A stretch of 64,000 nt of DNA from Bradyrhizobium barranii subsp. barranii (GCF_017565645.3 NZ_CP086136.1:8787501-8851500); one strand, 5' to 3'. Positions 39,286 through 49,483 are shown, counted from the first letter of the stretch. Notes: generated from the letters alone by a model not told the origin. Numbers and translations are program-made.

Positions 39286-40279
39286 GATTGCGGATCCCCA
39301 GCGCGAGCTTTTCTACGTCAATTTCTGCGATGAAGTAGGGCAGCATGATGGGCAGCGCTTCCGCGCGCCGGTAACGCCCTATGTTCGATCGGGATATCTC
39401 CTCCAGGTCGTGACGAGCTCTTCGTCGGGCGGCATCGGCGACGCCGGTGATGATATCGGCGAGCAGATCCGGATCTTGCGGAGCGAAGTGCGTGCCCCCT
39501 TCCGCGACAAGCAACGCGAGCCAGCTCCATTGCATCTTTAAGCAAGCCACGCAGGACAAGGTGCGCCCGGAAGGCGACGGCCTCGCGGACCCCGACGGCT
39601 TTACCTGCCTCTGCGCCAGTTTCTTCATCTGGGCGAGCGGCTTCACGCGGGATGGCGATGTCATCGGCGTGCACATGTTAACCTTTGCGAATGACGGCGC
39701 CTCGCGCATGTCGGCGCGCGAACTTCAAAGGCAGACAGACATGGACCTTCGCAAGTTCGACGGCTTCCTTGCCCGGATGGGCATGCCCTCGCCGATCCGT
39801 GCGCAGACCTGGGCGACGCCGCCCGAGGAGATGTTCGGCCTGACCCCCGCGGAGATCGCCACCATGACGCGGGAGACCGCCTTCGCTCGCATGCGGGAAG
39901 CGAATTGTCGATCCGGCGCGGCCCGTTGGCGCGCTGGGAGCCGCTCCTCCCTTCCAACGATGCCTCACGATCGCCATGCGATCAGCCAACGCTGATGACG
40001 ATGATGCGCCTCGGCGCGGCGCGCTATCTTGGGAAACTCGACAGTTAGATCGGTTCCCTCGGCACATGACTGGTCGCCGTCGATGCGGCAGCAGCGGACT
40101 GAAGGACGGCTTACGCCCTACTGTCCGAGGGGTTTGGACGCTCACAATCAATATCGCGAGTAAGCTAGGTCACATTGTCCGCGTACGGAAAGAACACTAC
40201 CGATCCGGCGACACTCTGTGAGTTGGGTCTTCATCGATATTTCTGCTCGGTCTCTCTTGGATAGCGCCGGATAACATTT
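39286..40279. other. No gene recognised
   Basis: Several frames cross this stretch on both strands. A plus-strand frame with MDLRKFDGFLARMGMPSP (about 39740-39900) looks coding-like but I cannot assign it. It is probably decayed transfer-related DNA. Confidence 0.35.
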
Positions 40280-40600
40280 TGGCGTTCCTGACTACGTCCG
40301 CGAAAACTCTTCGTAGATATCGAGTTCTTCATTGATTTTGCCCCGAGCTTGCGGCCGGCCTCGTCGAGGTAGAGCTGATTGATCAGGCCGCCGTTGTGGA
40401 TCAGAAAATCACGCGAAGCCTTCATTTCAACGTCGGTCGCGACAAGATCGGGCTTGAGCTGGATCGAAAGCACTTCCGCCGTCTTCGCCAGATACTCGGA
40501 TGGATTACCGAACATCAGATCCTGGCACCGCAGGGCGATATAGGCTTCTTCTCCAAATAGCGGTACAGCGCCAAGGCGTCTTCTTCGACGACGCCAATGT
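40280..40600 (-). pseudogene. HEPN-like protein fragment
   Basis: In the minus frame ending near 40231, ALRCQDLMFGNPSEYLAKT is followed by MKASRDFLIHNGGLINQLY. RDFLIH is the Rx4H motif of HEPN ribonuclease folds, and the following NGG-LINQLYLDEAG is typical of the helical bundle. A one-base frameshift just upstream joins it to EEDALALYRYLEK. No start or stop is convincing. HEPN proteins are usually toxin or defence components. Confidence 0.4.
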
Positions 40601-41010
40601 GGCCGCGGAGAAGCACTTGCTCGAAAACCATTTCCACAACCAGCTCAGGGCCAGGCTACTTGGCTGCGAGGCGATCACCCAGCTCGTGCGCAGACCGCCA
40701 TTGCCCCGCGCGAATACCTCAACAGCAAGGGCGAGCTTTCCCGCAAGATGCAGGATGACGCACCGTCGCGTGGAATTTCACGACTGGTGTCTATTACAAA
40801 GCGGGCGAGAAGCCGTGGTCTCTTGCCGACATCCGGGATGGCGTCTGCTACACAGGCCTCGTCTTCAAGCGTACAAACAACCCGGTCGAAGCGAAGGAGG
40901 CGTGCTGTGGCGCGCAGATGTTCCCTCATACCGGCGAAGGCATCGAACGCCGCGGCTGCGAGGACCGCCCCCGTCAATGGCCCGAACCTCGGCCGGCGTT
41001 CTCCGGACGC
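40520..41010 (+). pseudogene. Prokaryotic Argonaute, PIWI-domain fragment
   Basis: Fragments in shifting plus-strand frames line up: AAEKHLLENHFHNQLRARLL; then APREYLNSKGELSRKMQDDA; then WNFTTGVYYKAGEKPWSLAD and RDGVCYTGLVFKR ending ACCGAQMF. This run is the recognisable end of the MID and early PIWI domain of long bacterial Argonautes. At least two frameshifts are present, and the remaining PIWI and its catalytic acids are absent, so it is dead. It partly overlaps the HEPN fragment on the other strand, so the exact junction is unclear. Confidence 0.6.
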
Positions 41011-41377
41011 TGCCGTTCTATCGACGTTTTGCGGCGAGGAACGGGCAGCTCTTAGGGGACCTCTTATCGCTTCGGTGTCAGTGACCGTGCATTCGAACAG
41101 ATTCCTATTCATCGGGCAGCGGACGCAAGAGCAAACGCTCAGCGAAATACAACGCTTTCGCCGCGGTCAACTACCACTGCTAGCAATTGATCGAACTAGG
41201 GATTTGTTCAATATTCGATGAAGCGGATGCTGCGGTAACCTTTTCGAAGTCGCGTGAGTTCAAACGGGAGCCACTCGCTACCCATAGATGATGACGGATC
41301 CAGCTAGCGGTCGCCGCTCGCGCTGGTCTGCCTGGTCGAGCGGATAGTGTGGCCTAGGGGCTACGCAAGATGGGACC

Positions 41378-42295
41378 ATGACTGCAATGATCTTGTCGGA
41401 CAATGTCATTCCTCGCGCCGATGTCATTAAACGCGCAGTGCGCATCGGCGCAGAAATCCGAAATGTCAAACTGTCAGGCGATTTACCGGAGCAGACGATT
41501 GCCTCGATCAATGGGCTGCTTTTGGAGCACAAGGTCATCTTCTTTCGCGGCCAGCTCCACCTCGATGATGCGGAGCAGGAGAGCTTTGCCATTCGTTTCG
41601 GAGAGTTGACACCTCATCCAACGCTCGGTGCGATCAAGGGAACAGCGTCGATCATCGAGCTTGATTCCACCCGTGCAGGTAGCCGGGCGGATCTCTGGCA
41701 CACTGATGGAACCTTCGTCGATGCCTACCCTAAGATCGCCGTGCTGCGAGGCATTGTGATGCCACCTTTCGGTGGCGATACGGTCTGGTCAAACACCGCC
41801 TCGGCCTACCTCGACCTAGCGCCGCCGCTCCAAGGGCTTGCAGACAGGCTATGGGCCGTTCACAGTAATGCCTTTGACTACGCAATACTTGCCCGCGTCA
41901 GCGAGCTCGACAAGAAGCACTTGGACGAAGTCTTCACTAAAACAATCTATCGGACTGAGCATCCCGTTGTGCGCGTGCACCCGGAGACTGGCGAACGCAC
42001 GCTCGTGCTCGGCGCTCTGGTGCAAAACTTCGTTGGCCTGCCGAAATACGATGGCCAGAAGCTGTTCGATTTGTTTCAGTCTCATATCACTGCGCTCGAA
42101 AACACTGTGCGTTGGAGTTGGAGGGATGGTGATGTAGCGATCTGGGACAATCGCGCTACACAACATTATGCAGTGAATGACTACGGCGACCAACATCGCC
42201 TCGTTCATCGCGCAACCGTCGCCGGTGAGGTGCCAGTCAGCATCGATGGTCGGAGTAGCGTAACGCGCATAACGGGCGACCACCAAGCTGTCTAG
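41378..42295 (+). CDS. TauD/TfdA-family Fe(II)/2-oxoglutarate dioxygenase
   Basis: 305 residues. The triad is His108 and Asp110 (LWHTDGTF) and the distal His in RATQHYAVNDY, with Arg in LVHRATVAG binding 2-oxoglutarate. LEHKVIFFRGQ and FGELTPHP near the N-terminus match the family. The stop TAG lies at the CTAG target site of the neighbouring IS1380-type unit, and excision would leave the same stop, so the gene is intact. Whether it belongs to the N-N-bond operon 4 kb away or merely sits near it is unknown; sulfonate or natural-product hydroxylation are both possible. Confidence 0.85.
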   Translation: MTAMILSDNVIPRADVIKRAVRIGAEIRNVKLSGDLPEQTIASINGLLLEHKVIFFRGQLHLDDAEQESFAIRFGELTPHPTLGAIKGTASIIELDSTRAGSRADLWHTDGTFVDAYPKIAVLRGIVMPPFGGDTVWSNTASAYLDLAPPLQGLADRLWAVHSNAFDYAILARVSELDKKHLDEVFTKTIYRTEHPVVRVHPETGERTLVLGALVQNFVGLPKYDGQKLFDLFQSHITALENTVRWSWRDGDVAIWDNRATQHYAVNDYGDQHRLVHRATVAGEVPVSIDGRSSVTRITGDHQAV

Positions 42296-44261
42296 CCCGT
42301 CTTATTCGCGAGAGGGCGCCTGAGAGGCTGGCGAGCGTGGTGTAAAGCGCTGATGCGGCGTAGGATTCGGTTGCGAAGCCACCCCATCACCTTCAACCGC
42401 GAACGCCACGCCCGCCATGACCGATGATACGATTTCAGACCACTATCGAGAAGCAAGAATTCAACACAAATAAAACCTCTGCCTCGCGCTCGATCTCTTC
42501 ATGCTTGATAGTCTCGTTTCGGAGGCTGATCACCTACCGCGTCTAATAGGCCGCTCGCGCCGGTTTCTTTGGACGCGGCACGACCGCGACTCCACGTTTC
42601 GGCACAGAAATGATCGGGAGTCACTCAATCTTTCTTCAACTTAACCCGTCTTATTCGTAAGAGTGCGCCTGAGGGGTAAAGCGCTGATGCGGCGTAGGAT
42701 TCGGTTGCGAAGCCAACCCCATCACCTCCAACCGCGAACGCCACGCCCGCCATGACCGACGATACGATTCCGCCCTTCTCGTTTCCAGCCGTTCACGCCA
42801 AGAAAGTCACAGCTGCCTTCGATGGTGGGCGCCTAACCTCGAACGGGGGCGTGATGCTTCTGGCGATGGCCGAGCGGCGTCTCGGTTTGGCCAACAATCT
42901 GGCCCGGGTGTTCCCGGATCGGCGCGATCCGACGCGGGTCGTGCACAGCCTGGTCGATATGCTCCGCGCTCGCATGTTCGCGATCTGCTGCGGCTACGAG
43001 GACGCCGACGACCTCGATCATCTGAGGTCCGATCCGGCATTCAAACTGGCCTGCGGACGGCTGCCGGACACGGGCCGGGATTTGTGTTCCCAGCCGACGC
43101 TGTCGCGGCTGGAGAATGCTCCGCGCCTGCGCGACGTGATCCGGCTGACCTACATTTTGGTCGACGCATGGATGGATAGCTACCCCCACGAGCCGGCATC
43201 CGTCACGCTCGACATCGATGATACCTGCGACGTCGTCCACGGCCATCAGCAGCTCTCGCTGTTCAACGCTCATTATGACGAACGCTGCTTCCTGCCGATC
43301 CACGTCTACGACACGGAGAAGAGCCGGCCCGTGGCCGTCGTGCTGCGGCCCGGCAAGACGCCGGGCGGCGTCGAGGTGCGTGCCCATCTGCGCCGCCTGG
43401 TACGGCATATCCGGACGCGATGGCACAACACGCAAATTACGTTCCGTGGCGACGGGCACTATGCCCGGCCGGAGGCCATGGCGTGGTGCGAGACCAACGG
43501 CATCGACTACATCTTCGGTCTGTCCGGCACCAAGCCTCTCGCCAGAAAAGTCGACGAGGTCGCCGACGACATCCGCACGCGACGCGCCATCGAGAACCTG
43601 CCGGTTCTGCGTGGCTATACCGAGACGCGCCACAAGGCAAAGTCCTGGGATCGCGAACGGCGCACTGTCGCCCGTATTGAGGCGACGATGCTCGGCCTCG
43701 ACATCCGCTTCGTCGTCACCAGCCTCGATGTCGGCTCGGCCGAGTGGATCTACGACAGCCTGTATTGCGCGCGCGGCCAAGCCGAGAATCTGATCAAGCT
43801 GCATAAGACGCAGCTCGCCTCCGATCGCACCAGCTGCCGTTCGGCGCTCGCCAACCAGGTCCGTCTCGTGCTCCATACGGCCGCTTATTGGCTGATGCTG
43901 ACCGTGCGCGACGCCATTCCCAAAGCCCGGGAATTGGCCGCTGCCGAGTTCGCGACGCTGCGTCTTCGGCTCTTGAAAATCGCCGCCCGTGTCGTCGAGA
44001 CCACGAGCCGCATTCGCCTTGCGTTTGCCGCGGCATGTCCCGAAGCCGACCTGATCTGCGGCTTGCCCGGCGCGCTGCTGCCGCTCGGTCCTTGACCGGC
44101 GGGGCGTCCGCCCCCGTTCGCCCAACCCATCCCTCAAGCGCGTTGCAAAGTACCGGTCGTCAGGCGGCGAAAAGCCGAAGGCAATCCTGTGCGCCTCGTC
44201 AGACAAGATGTGCGGCCGCATCAATCGGGCCCAAAAGCCGCACTCTCACGAATAGGACGGG
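42296..44261 (+). mobile_element. IS1380-type unit, copy B, with duplicated left end
   Basis: 1,966 bp, inverted relative to copy A, flanked by the perfect duplication CTAG (42292-42295 and 44262-44265). Its first 349 bp are the tail with the truncated element and the remainder (42645-44261) is the complete element. It differs from copy A by at least one base in a C-run after the transposase and a handful of substitutions. Confidence 0.9.
42752..44095 (+). CDS. IS1380-family transposase (copy B)
   Basis: 447 residues, nearly identical to copy A, with the same Asp-Asp-Glu residues in DIDDTCD, FRGDGHY and RGQAENLI. Intact and probably able to act on both units. Confidence 0.95.
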   Translation: MTDDTIPPFSFPAVHAKKVTAAFDGGRLTSNGGVMLLAMAERRLGLANNLARVFPDRRDPTRVVHSLVDMLRARMFAICCGYEDADDLDHLRSDPAFKLACGRLPDTGRDLCSQPTLSRLENAPRLRDVIRLTYILVDAWMDSYPHEPASVTLDIDDTCDVVHGHQQLSLFNAHYDERCFLPIHVYDTEKSRPVAVVLRPGKTPGGVEVRAHLRRLVRHIRTRWHNTQITFRGDGHYARPEAMAWCETNGIDYIFGLSGTKPLARKVDEVADDIRTRRAIENLPVLRGYTETRHKAKSWDRERRTVARIEATMLGLDIRFVVTSLDVGSAEWIYDSLYCARGQAENLIKLHKTQLASDRTSCRSALANQVRLVLHTAAYWLMLTVRDAIPKARELAAAEFATLRLRLLKIAARVVETTSRIRLAFAAACPEADLICGLPGALLPLGP

Positions 44262-44265
44262 CTAG

Positions 44266-44881
44266 ATAAGCGACAACATTGGCTACGACACGCACAATGG
44301 ATACTCTGCGGTTGTGCGCTCAATCGCTCTCTGCAATATTCGGCAGCTAGGTTCCCGTCGCAGTCAAAATATGAACCCGATGCGGCGCCTCTCAACTTGA
44401 AAAGCAACAACTGTTCTTCACAGGCCGCAAGAGGTTCAGCAGCTGCTCGTAGCGGTACAATAATCATTAGAGCGGCCGGGGAGTGTTCTCGTCGGCAGAT
44501 GCTGAGTCTCGATCGGCGCCACATGGCCGGGGGCCTTTCCAGGAATGCTCCGCTCGTACGTTTTTGAGCAATCCCATACGATCTGTCCTTTCTTGGGGTA
44601 ATGGCCGCGACATTATAGCTGGTTAGCACCGCGCTTTATCGTGCCTTACAACGCTAAGGAAGTTGGGATGCAATATGGATCTGCCTGCACCAGCATGCGT
44701 GAGGGATCTACCGTCTCGCCATCCGCAACAGTTTACTCTTACACCGATCGGTTCCTCCTCATGAACGCGGCTGGCGCACTTTCCCGCGCATCCTCAAAGC
44801 CGCAGCCCAAGGTCTCAGCGCCCAGTGACCACCCATCGTCTCGGAAGAGTTCTGGCGCAGACGCGCCTGCTTCCCTCGGCG
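44266..44881. other. No gene recognised between unit B and the lipoprotein
   Basis: Short frames on both strands, none with a family signature. Confidence 0.4.
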
Positions 44882-45376
44882 TTACGACCGTATCTGAGAG
44901 AGGCGGCTCAATTTATCGAAGATGAGGTCATCCACCTCTACAAGCACCACAGTGGCCGCCTCGCGTCTTATGGCGGTCCGCAAATGGCGTGCAGTGTTAA
45001 GCGTGAATTGCGGTTCCTCGATCAATAAGACTGACTTGTTGACCACAACGTCGGACCCGGTAGTGCTCTTGTCGGGAGGTGCCTCCTCGCTCGCCTCGCC
45101 GGCGGTGGGCCGCCACGTCCGATAACCATGATAGCGCCGAAAATCATGGTAATAGCCGGGGTCGTAGCGATAGCCATATCCCCTGAACGCGCTCACATGT
45201 TTCTGTGGTGCTTTGTGGATATGCGGCTTCGCCGGCTGCGAAGCAGGACCCTGGTGGGCGCAACCGGCCGCAAGCGCGCAGAAGAGGACAACGAGTATCG
45301 CCTGAACCTGCCGGAAAGCGGGGCCGAGCCGATGCAGCCCGTTGGAAGCGCAGGCCGGTAAGGAAAGCATGACCAT
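44882..45376 (-). CDS. Putative lipoprotein
   Basis: 164 residues from the ATG at 45376; a later start before the hydrophobic stretch VQAILVVLFCALAAGCAHQ is possible. LAAGC is a good lipobox. The mature part has a tyrosine-rich stretch (YGYRYDPGYYHDFRRYHGY) and a C-terminus with VDDLIFDKLS. I do not recognise a family. It overlaps the 3-prime end of the protease frame upstream, so one of the two ends is not original. Confidence 0.5.
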   Translation of the reverse strand: MVMLSLPACASNGLHRLGPAFRQVQAILVVLFCALAAGCAHQGPASQPAKPHIHKAPQKHVSAFRGYGYRYDPGYYHDFRRYHGYRTWRPTAGEASEEAPPDKSTTGSDVVVNKSVLLIEEPQFTLNTARHLRTAIRREAATVVLVEVDDLIFDKLSRLSQIRS

Positions 45377-45379
45377 CGA

Positions 45380-46560
45380 TCGGCACCTGCGTCGCAAGGA
45401 TCTGGGAAACGTTGACAGTGGCGCCGAGCCATCCGCGGTATCTGTCGACGGCAGGTCCGCTCGTGAGCTTGTAGGTGAAGCGAGCCTGCGCGCCGGTATC
45501 GTTGACCGCACAAGCGATATTGCTGGCGCCGTTTCCGGTCTCGACGTGCCACGTGCACCCTGCAATGCGATAGCCGGGCTCTGCAGGGAACGTCTCGGCA
45601 TAGTCTGCAGTATGCTCTGCAAAGACGACGGGGTGGTCGTCCTTGGTTTTATCCACCGTATAGGAGCGCTCGATCTGCTTCGGTTCGTCAAGCTGTGATA
45701 CCGGCACGTTCACGATAAGGCGGCGGTCTTCGGGCAGTATCGTGTGGATCGCTCCGGCAAGAATTTCGGGGATCTTCACCCCAGCGTTGGCTTGGGTCTG
45801 CACATGCGTGGAGTTCAGCTTGCTCCAGTTCTCAAAGAAGATCGTCGTGTCAACCCATTTCGTCCAGCAGACAGAGGGTTGTGGTAGGGCTGCGATCATG
45901 CTGTAGAGCGGGCTTGCGGTGATCACGGTCGCTGGAATGATGAAGTTGACACCGGAAACCTGCGCCTCGTTCCACTTGACGATGCCGCCACGCCGAACTC
46001 GTTGAATGCAGGTCCGCCGCTGTTGCCGACATTCATGATTGTGTCGGTCTGCCGTCGGCCGTTCGGGCTCGTCTGGCTGCTGATCAGACCGCTCGAAATG
46101 CTCAGATCCAGATCGAGAGGATAACCTAGCAAATAGAGCTGTGTCCCCATCGGGGCCTGCTGGTTGTCGTTGATCACAGGCATCGGGCAACGAGAGGCGC
46201 CACGGCTATTGCCGGCGGACTGCGACAGCTCCAGAAGAGCCAGGTCCCTGGCATCGTCGCGATGAACCGCAGTGACCTTGATGGGATTCGCATTGCGCGA
46301 CCCGAGGCGGGCATTGACGTCGAAGCTCTTGTAGTTCTCCTCGCGTCCGATCACATGGCTGTTGGTCAGCACGAGGCTGTCGCCGATGAGCAGCCCGGAG
46401 CCGCCGCCGACTTCCTGCTTGTCGTTGTACATCACGCCAACGTACTGGACGTGAACCGTCCTGACATTGTAGCGCGCAGCAATCTGCACCGCCGCGCGAT
46501 CGGCCAGCGCGGGCGCGCCCATGGATAGTAAGAGACCGAGTGTCGGGAGGGATAGAATTT
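45380..46560 (-). pseudogene. Trypsin-like secreted serine protease, frameshifted
   Basis: The first frame has the signal-peptide-like ILSLPTLGLLLSMGAPALA, then the S1 triad: His56 (LTNSHVIG), Asp93 (RDLALLEL) and Ser168 (NVGNSGGPAF), counted from the ATG at 46522, which itself falls inside the signal peptide, so the true start is slightly upstream. Just after the active serine the frame breaks near 46000, and the rest (GGIVKWNEAQVSGVNFIIPA and onward to VNVSQILATQVP) continues in another frame. As sequenced it is inactive or truncated. A secreted protease would be a natural T2SS client. Confidence 0.7.
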
Positions 46561-47008
46561 CCTGACGGCGGCGATATCGAGTGGGCTGAGTTGTCCTTTC
46601 CGTTCCATGCTGGATTACAATAGTTCATTATTGAATCGAGATCGTATTGGGTGACCTTATAATCGCCGACCGAGCCGGAAGCTTTTTCGTTACGGCACGC
46701 CTCCGGCGCATCGTCGCGGTTCTGTTCATGCGTAAAACCGAGGGCATGTCCGAATTCGTGGACAGCGACAACGCGAATGCAGAACTCGCGCCGATCTCGG
46801 AGCCTTTGCTCCAATGATTGAAGCTGAAATTGAGAGTCATGCCTGACGGCTTGCGGTCGAGATACTCCACCCTCCTGTACACTGGCACCAAAACCAACCT
46901 TTGGACCCCCAGTATGGGTTGCTGGCAGTGCGTGGACGCGGGCAGACCGGGATCAGACGCACAGCCGACAAGCTTCAGGCGGAATTGGTTGAGGCGGAGA
47001 TCCCCCAA
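46520..47008 (-). pseudogene. Metzincin-type zinc metalloprotease, frameshifted
   Basis: The zinc motif VVAVHEFGHALGFTHEQNR (HExxHxxGxxHE) and the Met-turn SIMNYCNP are clear. The upstream strand MTLNFSFNHWSKG is in a different frame, and the expected C-terminus QLSPLDIAAVRKFY is in a third, overlapping the serine-protease start. So at least two frameshifts separate the parts. It belongs to the secreted astacin/serralysin-like peptidases. Confidence 0.7.
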
Positions 47009-47017
47009 GCGCTTCCG

Positions 47018-47536
47018 TCAATGCTGGCCAGATCCTGGCTCAGGGATCAGCGGCGCGCCGCCAACGGAAATTGGCCCTTCTGGCTTAGAGGGCTGGACCG
47101 CTCTTTTCGCCAGCTTCGAAGCTGATTGGGCTGCAGGCGGAGAAGAGACTGGCGGCGCAGACGCAGCAGCGAGTGAACTCTGCAAGGATTCGATCTTCGC
47201 GGTCAACGCTTCGATTTGGTCCGTCATCCGCTTCAAATCGGCTTGCTGCGCACCGATATTGCGATTGAGTTCTGCGATTACATCGCTCGCCCGTTGTTGC
47301 TCGGATCGAACCTCCAGCAGAGCTTCCCTAACCTCAGGTGACAAGCCATGCATCGGCGCGGGCCCAAGCACTTGCGACCTCGCCAAAATTGTCTCCATGT
47401 TAGTCCAAACATAGGCTGCCGCGGCACACAAACCAAAGAAGACCAAGAGGACGAGAATCCAAGACGAGCGCCGGGAGGATTTGTGCAAAATGCGCGGTAA
47501 CTCCGAGGCGTTCGCCTCAGCAACCACATCCATCAT
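47018..47536 (-). CDS. Membrane-anchored coiled-coil protein, unknown function
   Basis: 172 residues: a cytoplasmic head, one membrane helix (WILVLLVFFGLCAAAAYVW, about 26-44), a periplasmic coiled coil (about 65-120, with EVRSEQQRASDVIAELNR and IEALTAKIESLQSSL), and a proline/alanine tail. Intact. Proteins of this architecture are common in Bradyrhizobium; no function is known to me. Confidence 0.65.
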   Translation of the reverse strand: MMDVVAEANASELPRILHKSSRRSSWILVLLVFFGLCAAAAYVWTNMETILARSQVLGPAPMHGLSPEVREALLEVRSEQQRASDVIAELNRNIGAQQADLKRMTDQIEALTAKIESLQSSLAAASAPPVSSPPAAQSASKLAKRAVQPSKPEGPISVGGAPLIPEPGSGQH

Positions 47537-48240
47537 TCTCAGCTGCCATTCCCAAATTTTGATGCCTCTCGTTCACGCAATAATGGGCATCAGTCAAGAG
47601 CTGCGGGCGAGGTACGATACTGAGCGCAAGCTCGCCGGAAGTCCCGCTATCGCTGTCGGCAATCGCCTTTCGCGTTTTTAGATCGGACTTTCGACCGAGC
47701 AGCTTACCGACCGATCATGGCTCGGGTCCGGCTGCTTAGGCCGACAGGCTAGCGGATGCAGGGCCGTGAAGCTGAAGCGGCGTCGAGATCCAGCATGAAC
47801 TCGCCCATATGCGCCGCAATCCTTTGCTAAACGGGGGATAAGAGCAGGCAACGTCACCTCAGATTGTACCAGGCTCGACATCCGAATTACGATTTTGGCG
47901 AACACCTTTGGGGCATCCATTCGCGTTCGTATGGACGCGGCGACACTAGATCGAACACTCGTCCTCGAAACCTGTCTCTTTGAGAGGCGCAAACTCCGTT
48001 TTGCCAAGCTTTGGGCTGTCCATGATCAGGCCGGTTCGACGCTTGACAGCCCGACAGCCTTGCAGGAACGAGCGAGGAATAGAATCAAAGGGCCTCCCCA
48101 GCTCGACAAGGACGGTCTACATTTGCGTCCCAATCTGCCGGATCCGCATCAGCATTTGTTTTGAGGTTCTTGTTTTAAAGTGGAGCGCGGGGTCCGGCAG
48201 GTGCCGCTAAGATTTGCGGCTTTGGTGCTACCGCGTTTGG
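47537..48240. other. No gene recognised
   Basis: Only short frames; nothing with family features or a good start. Confidence 0.4.
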
Positions 48241-48552
48241 TTGGAGAAAGTGAGTTTTCAGGTCTCGATACTTAGGATTCTCGCCGGCCAACCGGAGGGC
48301 CGGGCGAGCCTTGCCGTCCTCAAGGATTACCTGGCGGTGTTCTACACCAGCGGTCCGGAGTGGACGGATCGTACGAAGCGATTGGCGGCGCAGACGCCGG
48401 ATCTCAATATTTTCGGACAAGGGCTGGTTACGCGGGAACCCGGACAATGGATCATAACGGACAAAGGGCGGGCCTTTCTTGCTCTTCTGGAACAGAAGAG
48501 CGCACCTGAAGAGCTGGCCCCGGTTGTTTGGACAGCGCCCCGCTGGATTTAA
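48241..48552 (+). CDS. Hypothetical protein, probably winged-helix, end cut by IS3
   Basis: About 103 residues from a TTG at 48241 or a GTG nine bases later. The sequence QVSILRILAGQPEGRASLA, VFYTSGPEWTDRTKRLA and WIITDKGRAFLALLEQ has the pattern of small winged-helix proteins frequent in Bradyrhizobium. The last few codons and the stop lie inside the inverted end of the IS3 element, so the natural C-terminus has been replaced. Confidence 0.55.
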   Translation: MEKVSFQVSILRILAGQPEGRASLAVLKDYLAVFYTSGPEWTDRTKRLAAQTPDLNIFGQGLVTREPGQWIITDKGRAFLALLEQKSAPEELAPVVWTAPRWI

Positions 48553-48655
48553 GTGGATTCCTGCCGGGTTATGCTGAACGCGGGGCTTTACGGTTTTGTC
48601 GTTGCGTCGGGAGGGCGTAGCCCGACCAGAGCGACGACAAAACCGTCGGCGACGG

Positions 48656-49483
48656 TCATGCGGCCATCACCATAGCTTGCGTGCCGAAGTAAGCCTCGTC
48701 GGGCGTGCGCCCGTCAAGGCTCGAGTGAGGGCGTCCCTGATTGTAGAAGGCCAGATACTTGGCAATTGACGCTCGCGCCTCGGACACGCTGTCGTAGGCG
48801 CGGAGATATACTTCTTCGTATTTGACCGTGCGCCAGAGCCGCTCGACAAACACGTTGTCGCGCCAGGCGCCCTTGCCGTCCATGCTGATGGCGATCTTCG
48901 CGTCCAGCAGCACATCGGTGAACTCGAGGCTGGTGAACTGGCTGCCCTGATCCGTGTTGAAAATCTCGGGCCTGCCGTGCTTCGCCAACGCCTCCTGGAC
49001 CGCTTCGACGCAGAAGGCCGCCTCCATTGTGATCGAGACGCGATGGGCCAGGACCCGTCGGCTGAACACATCGACGACCGCCGCGAGATAGACGAAGCCA
49101 CGCCGCATCGGAATGTAGGTGATGTCCATTGCCCACGCATGGTCGGGCCGCTCGATCTTCAATCCGCGCAACAGGTACGGGTAGATCTTGTGACCCGGAG
49201 CCGGCTTGCTCGTGTTCGGGCGACGATAGACCGCCTCGATCCGCATGCGCTTCATCAGCGTCGCGATGTGGCGGCGACCGGCGTATACGCCCTCCCGCCG
49301 CAGCAACGATCGCAGCATACGCGCTCCCGCGAAGGGATAATCGAGATGCAGCTCATCGAGCCGACGCATCAAGGCAAGGTCCTCGGCCGAAACTGGCCGA
49401 GGTTCATAGTAGACCGTGCTGCGAGCCAGCTTCAGGACCTTCGCCTGGCGCACGATAGAAAGATCATGATCGCGGTCGATCAT
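48656..49483 (-). CDS. IS3-family OrfB transposase (rve integrase core)
   Basis: 275 residues: N-terminal HTH_21 region (LDYPFAGARMLRSLLRREG), then the DDE core with Asp in WAMDITYIPM, Asp in FNTDQGSQFTS and Glu near VFVERLWRTVKYEEVY. Overlaps orfA by four bases. Confidence 0.95.
   Translation of the reverse strand: MIDRDHDLSIVRQAKVLKLARSTVYYEPRPVSAEDLALMRRLDELHLDYPFAGARMLRSLLRREGVYAGRRHIATLMKRMRIEAVYRRPNTSKPAPGHKIYPYLLRGLKIERPDHAWAMDITYIPMRRGFVYLAAVVDVFSRRVLAHRVSITMEAAFCVEAVQEALAKHGRPEIFNTDQGSQFTSLEFTDVLLDAKIAISMDGKGAWRDNVFVERLWRTVKYEEVYLRAYDSVSEARASIAKYLAFYNQGRPHSSLDGRTPDEAYFGTQAMVMAA

Noticed and set aside
34600-44261. Composite transposon bounded by two IS1380 copies
   Set aside because: Each unit has its own distinct perfect 4-bp duplication (CTAA, CTAG), so they are independent insertions. 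The outer ends share no common duplication.
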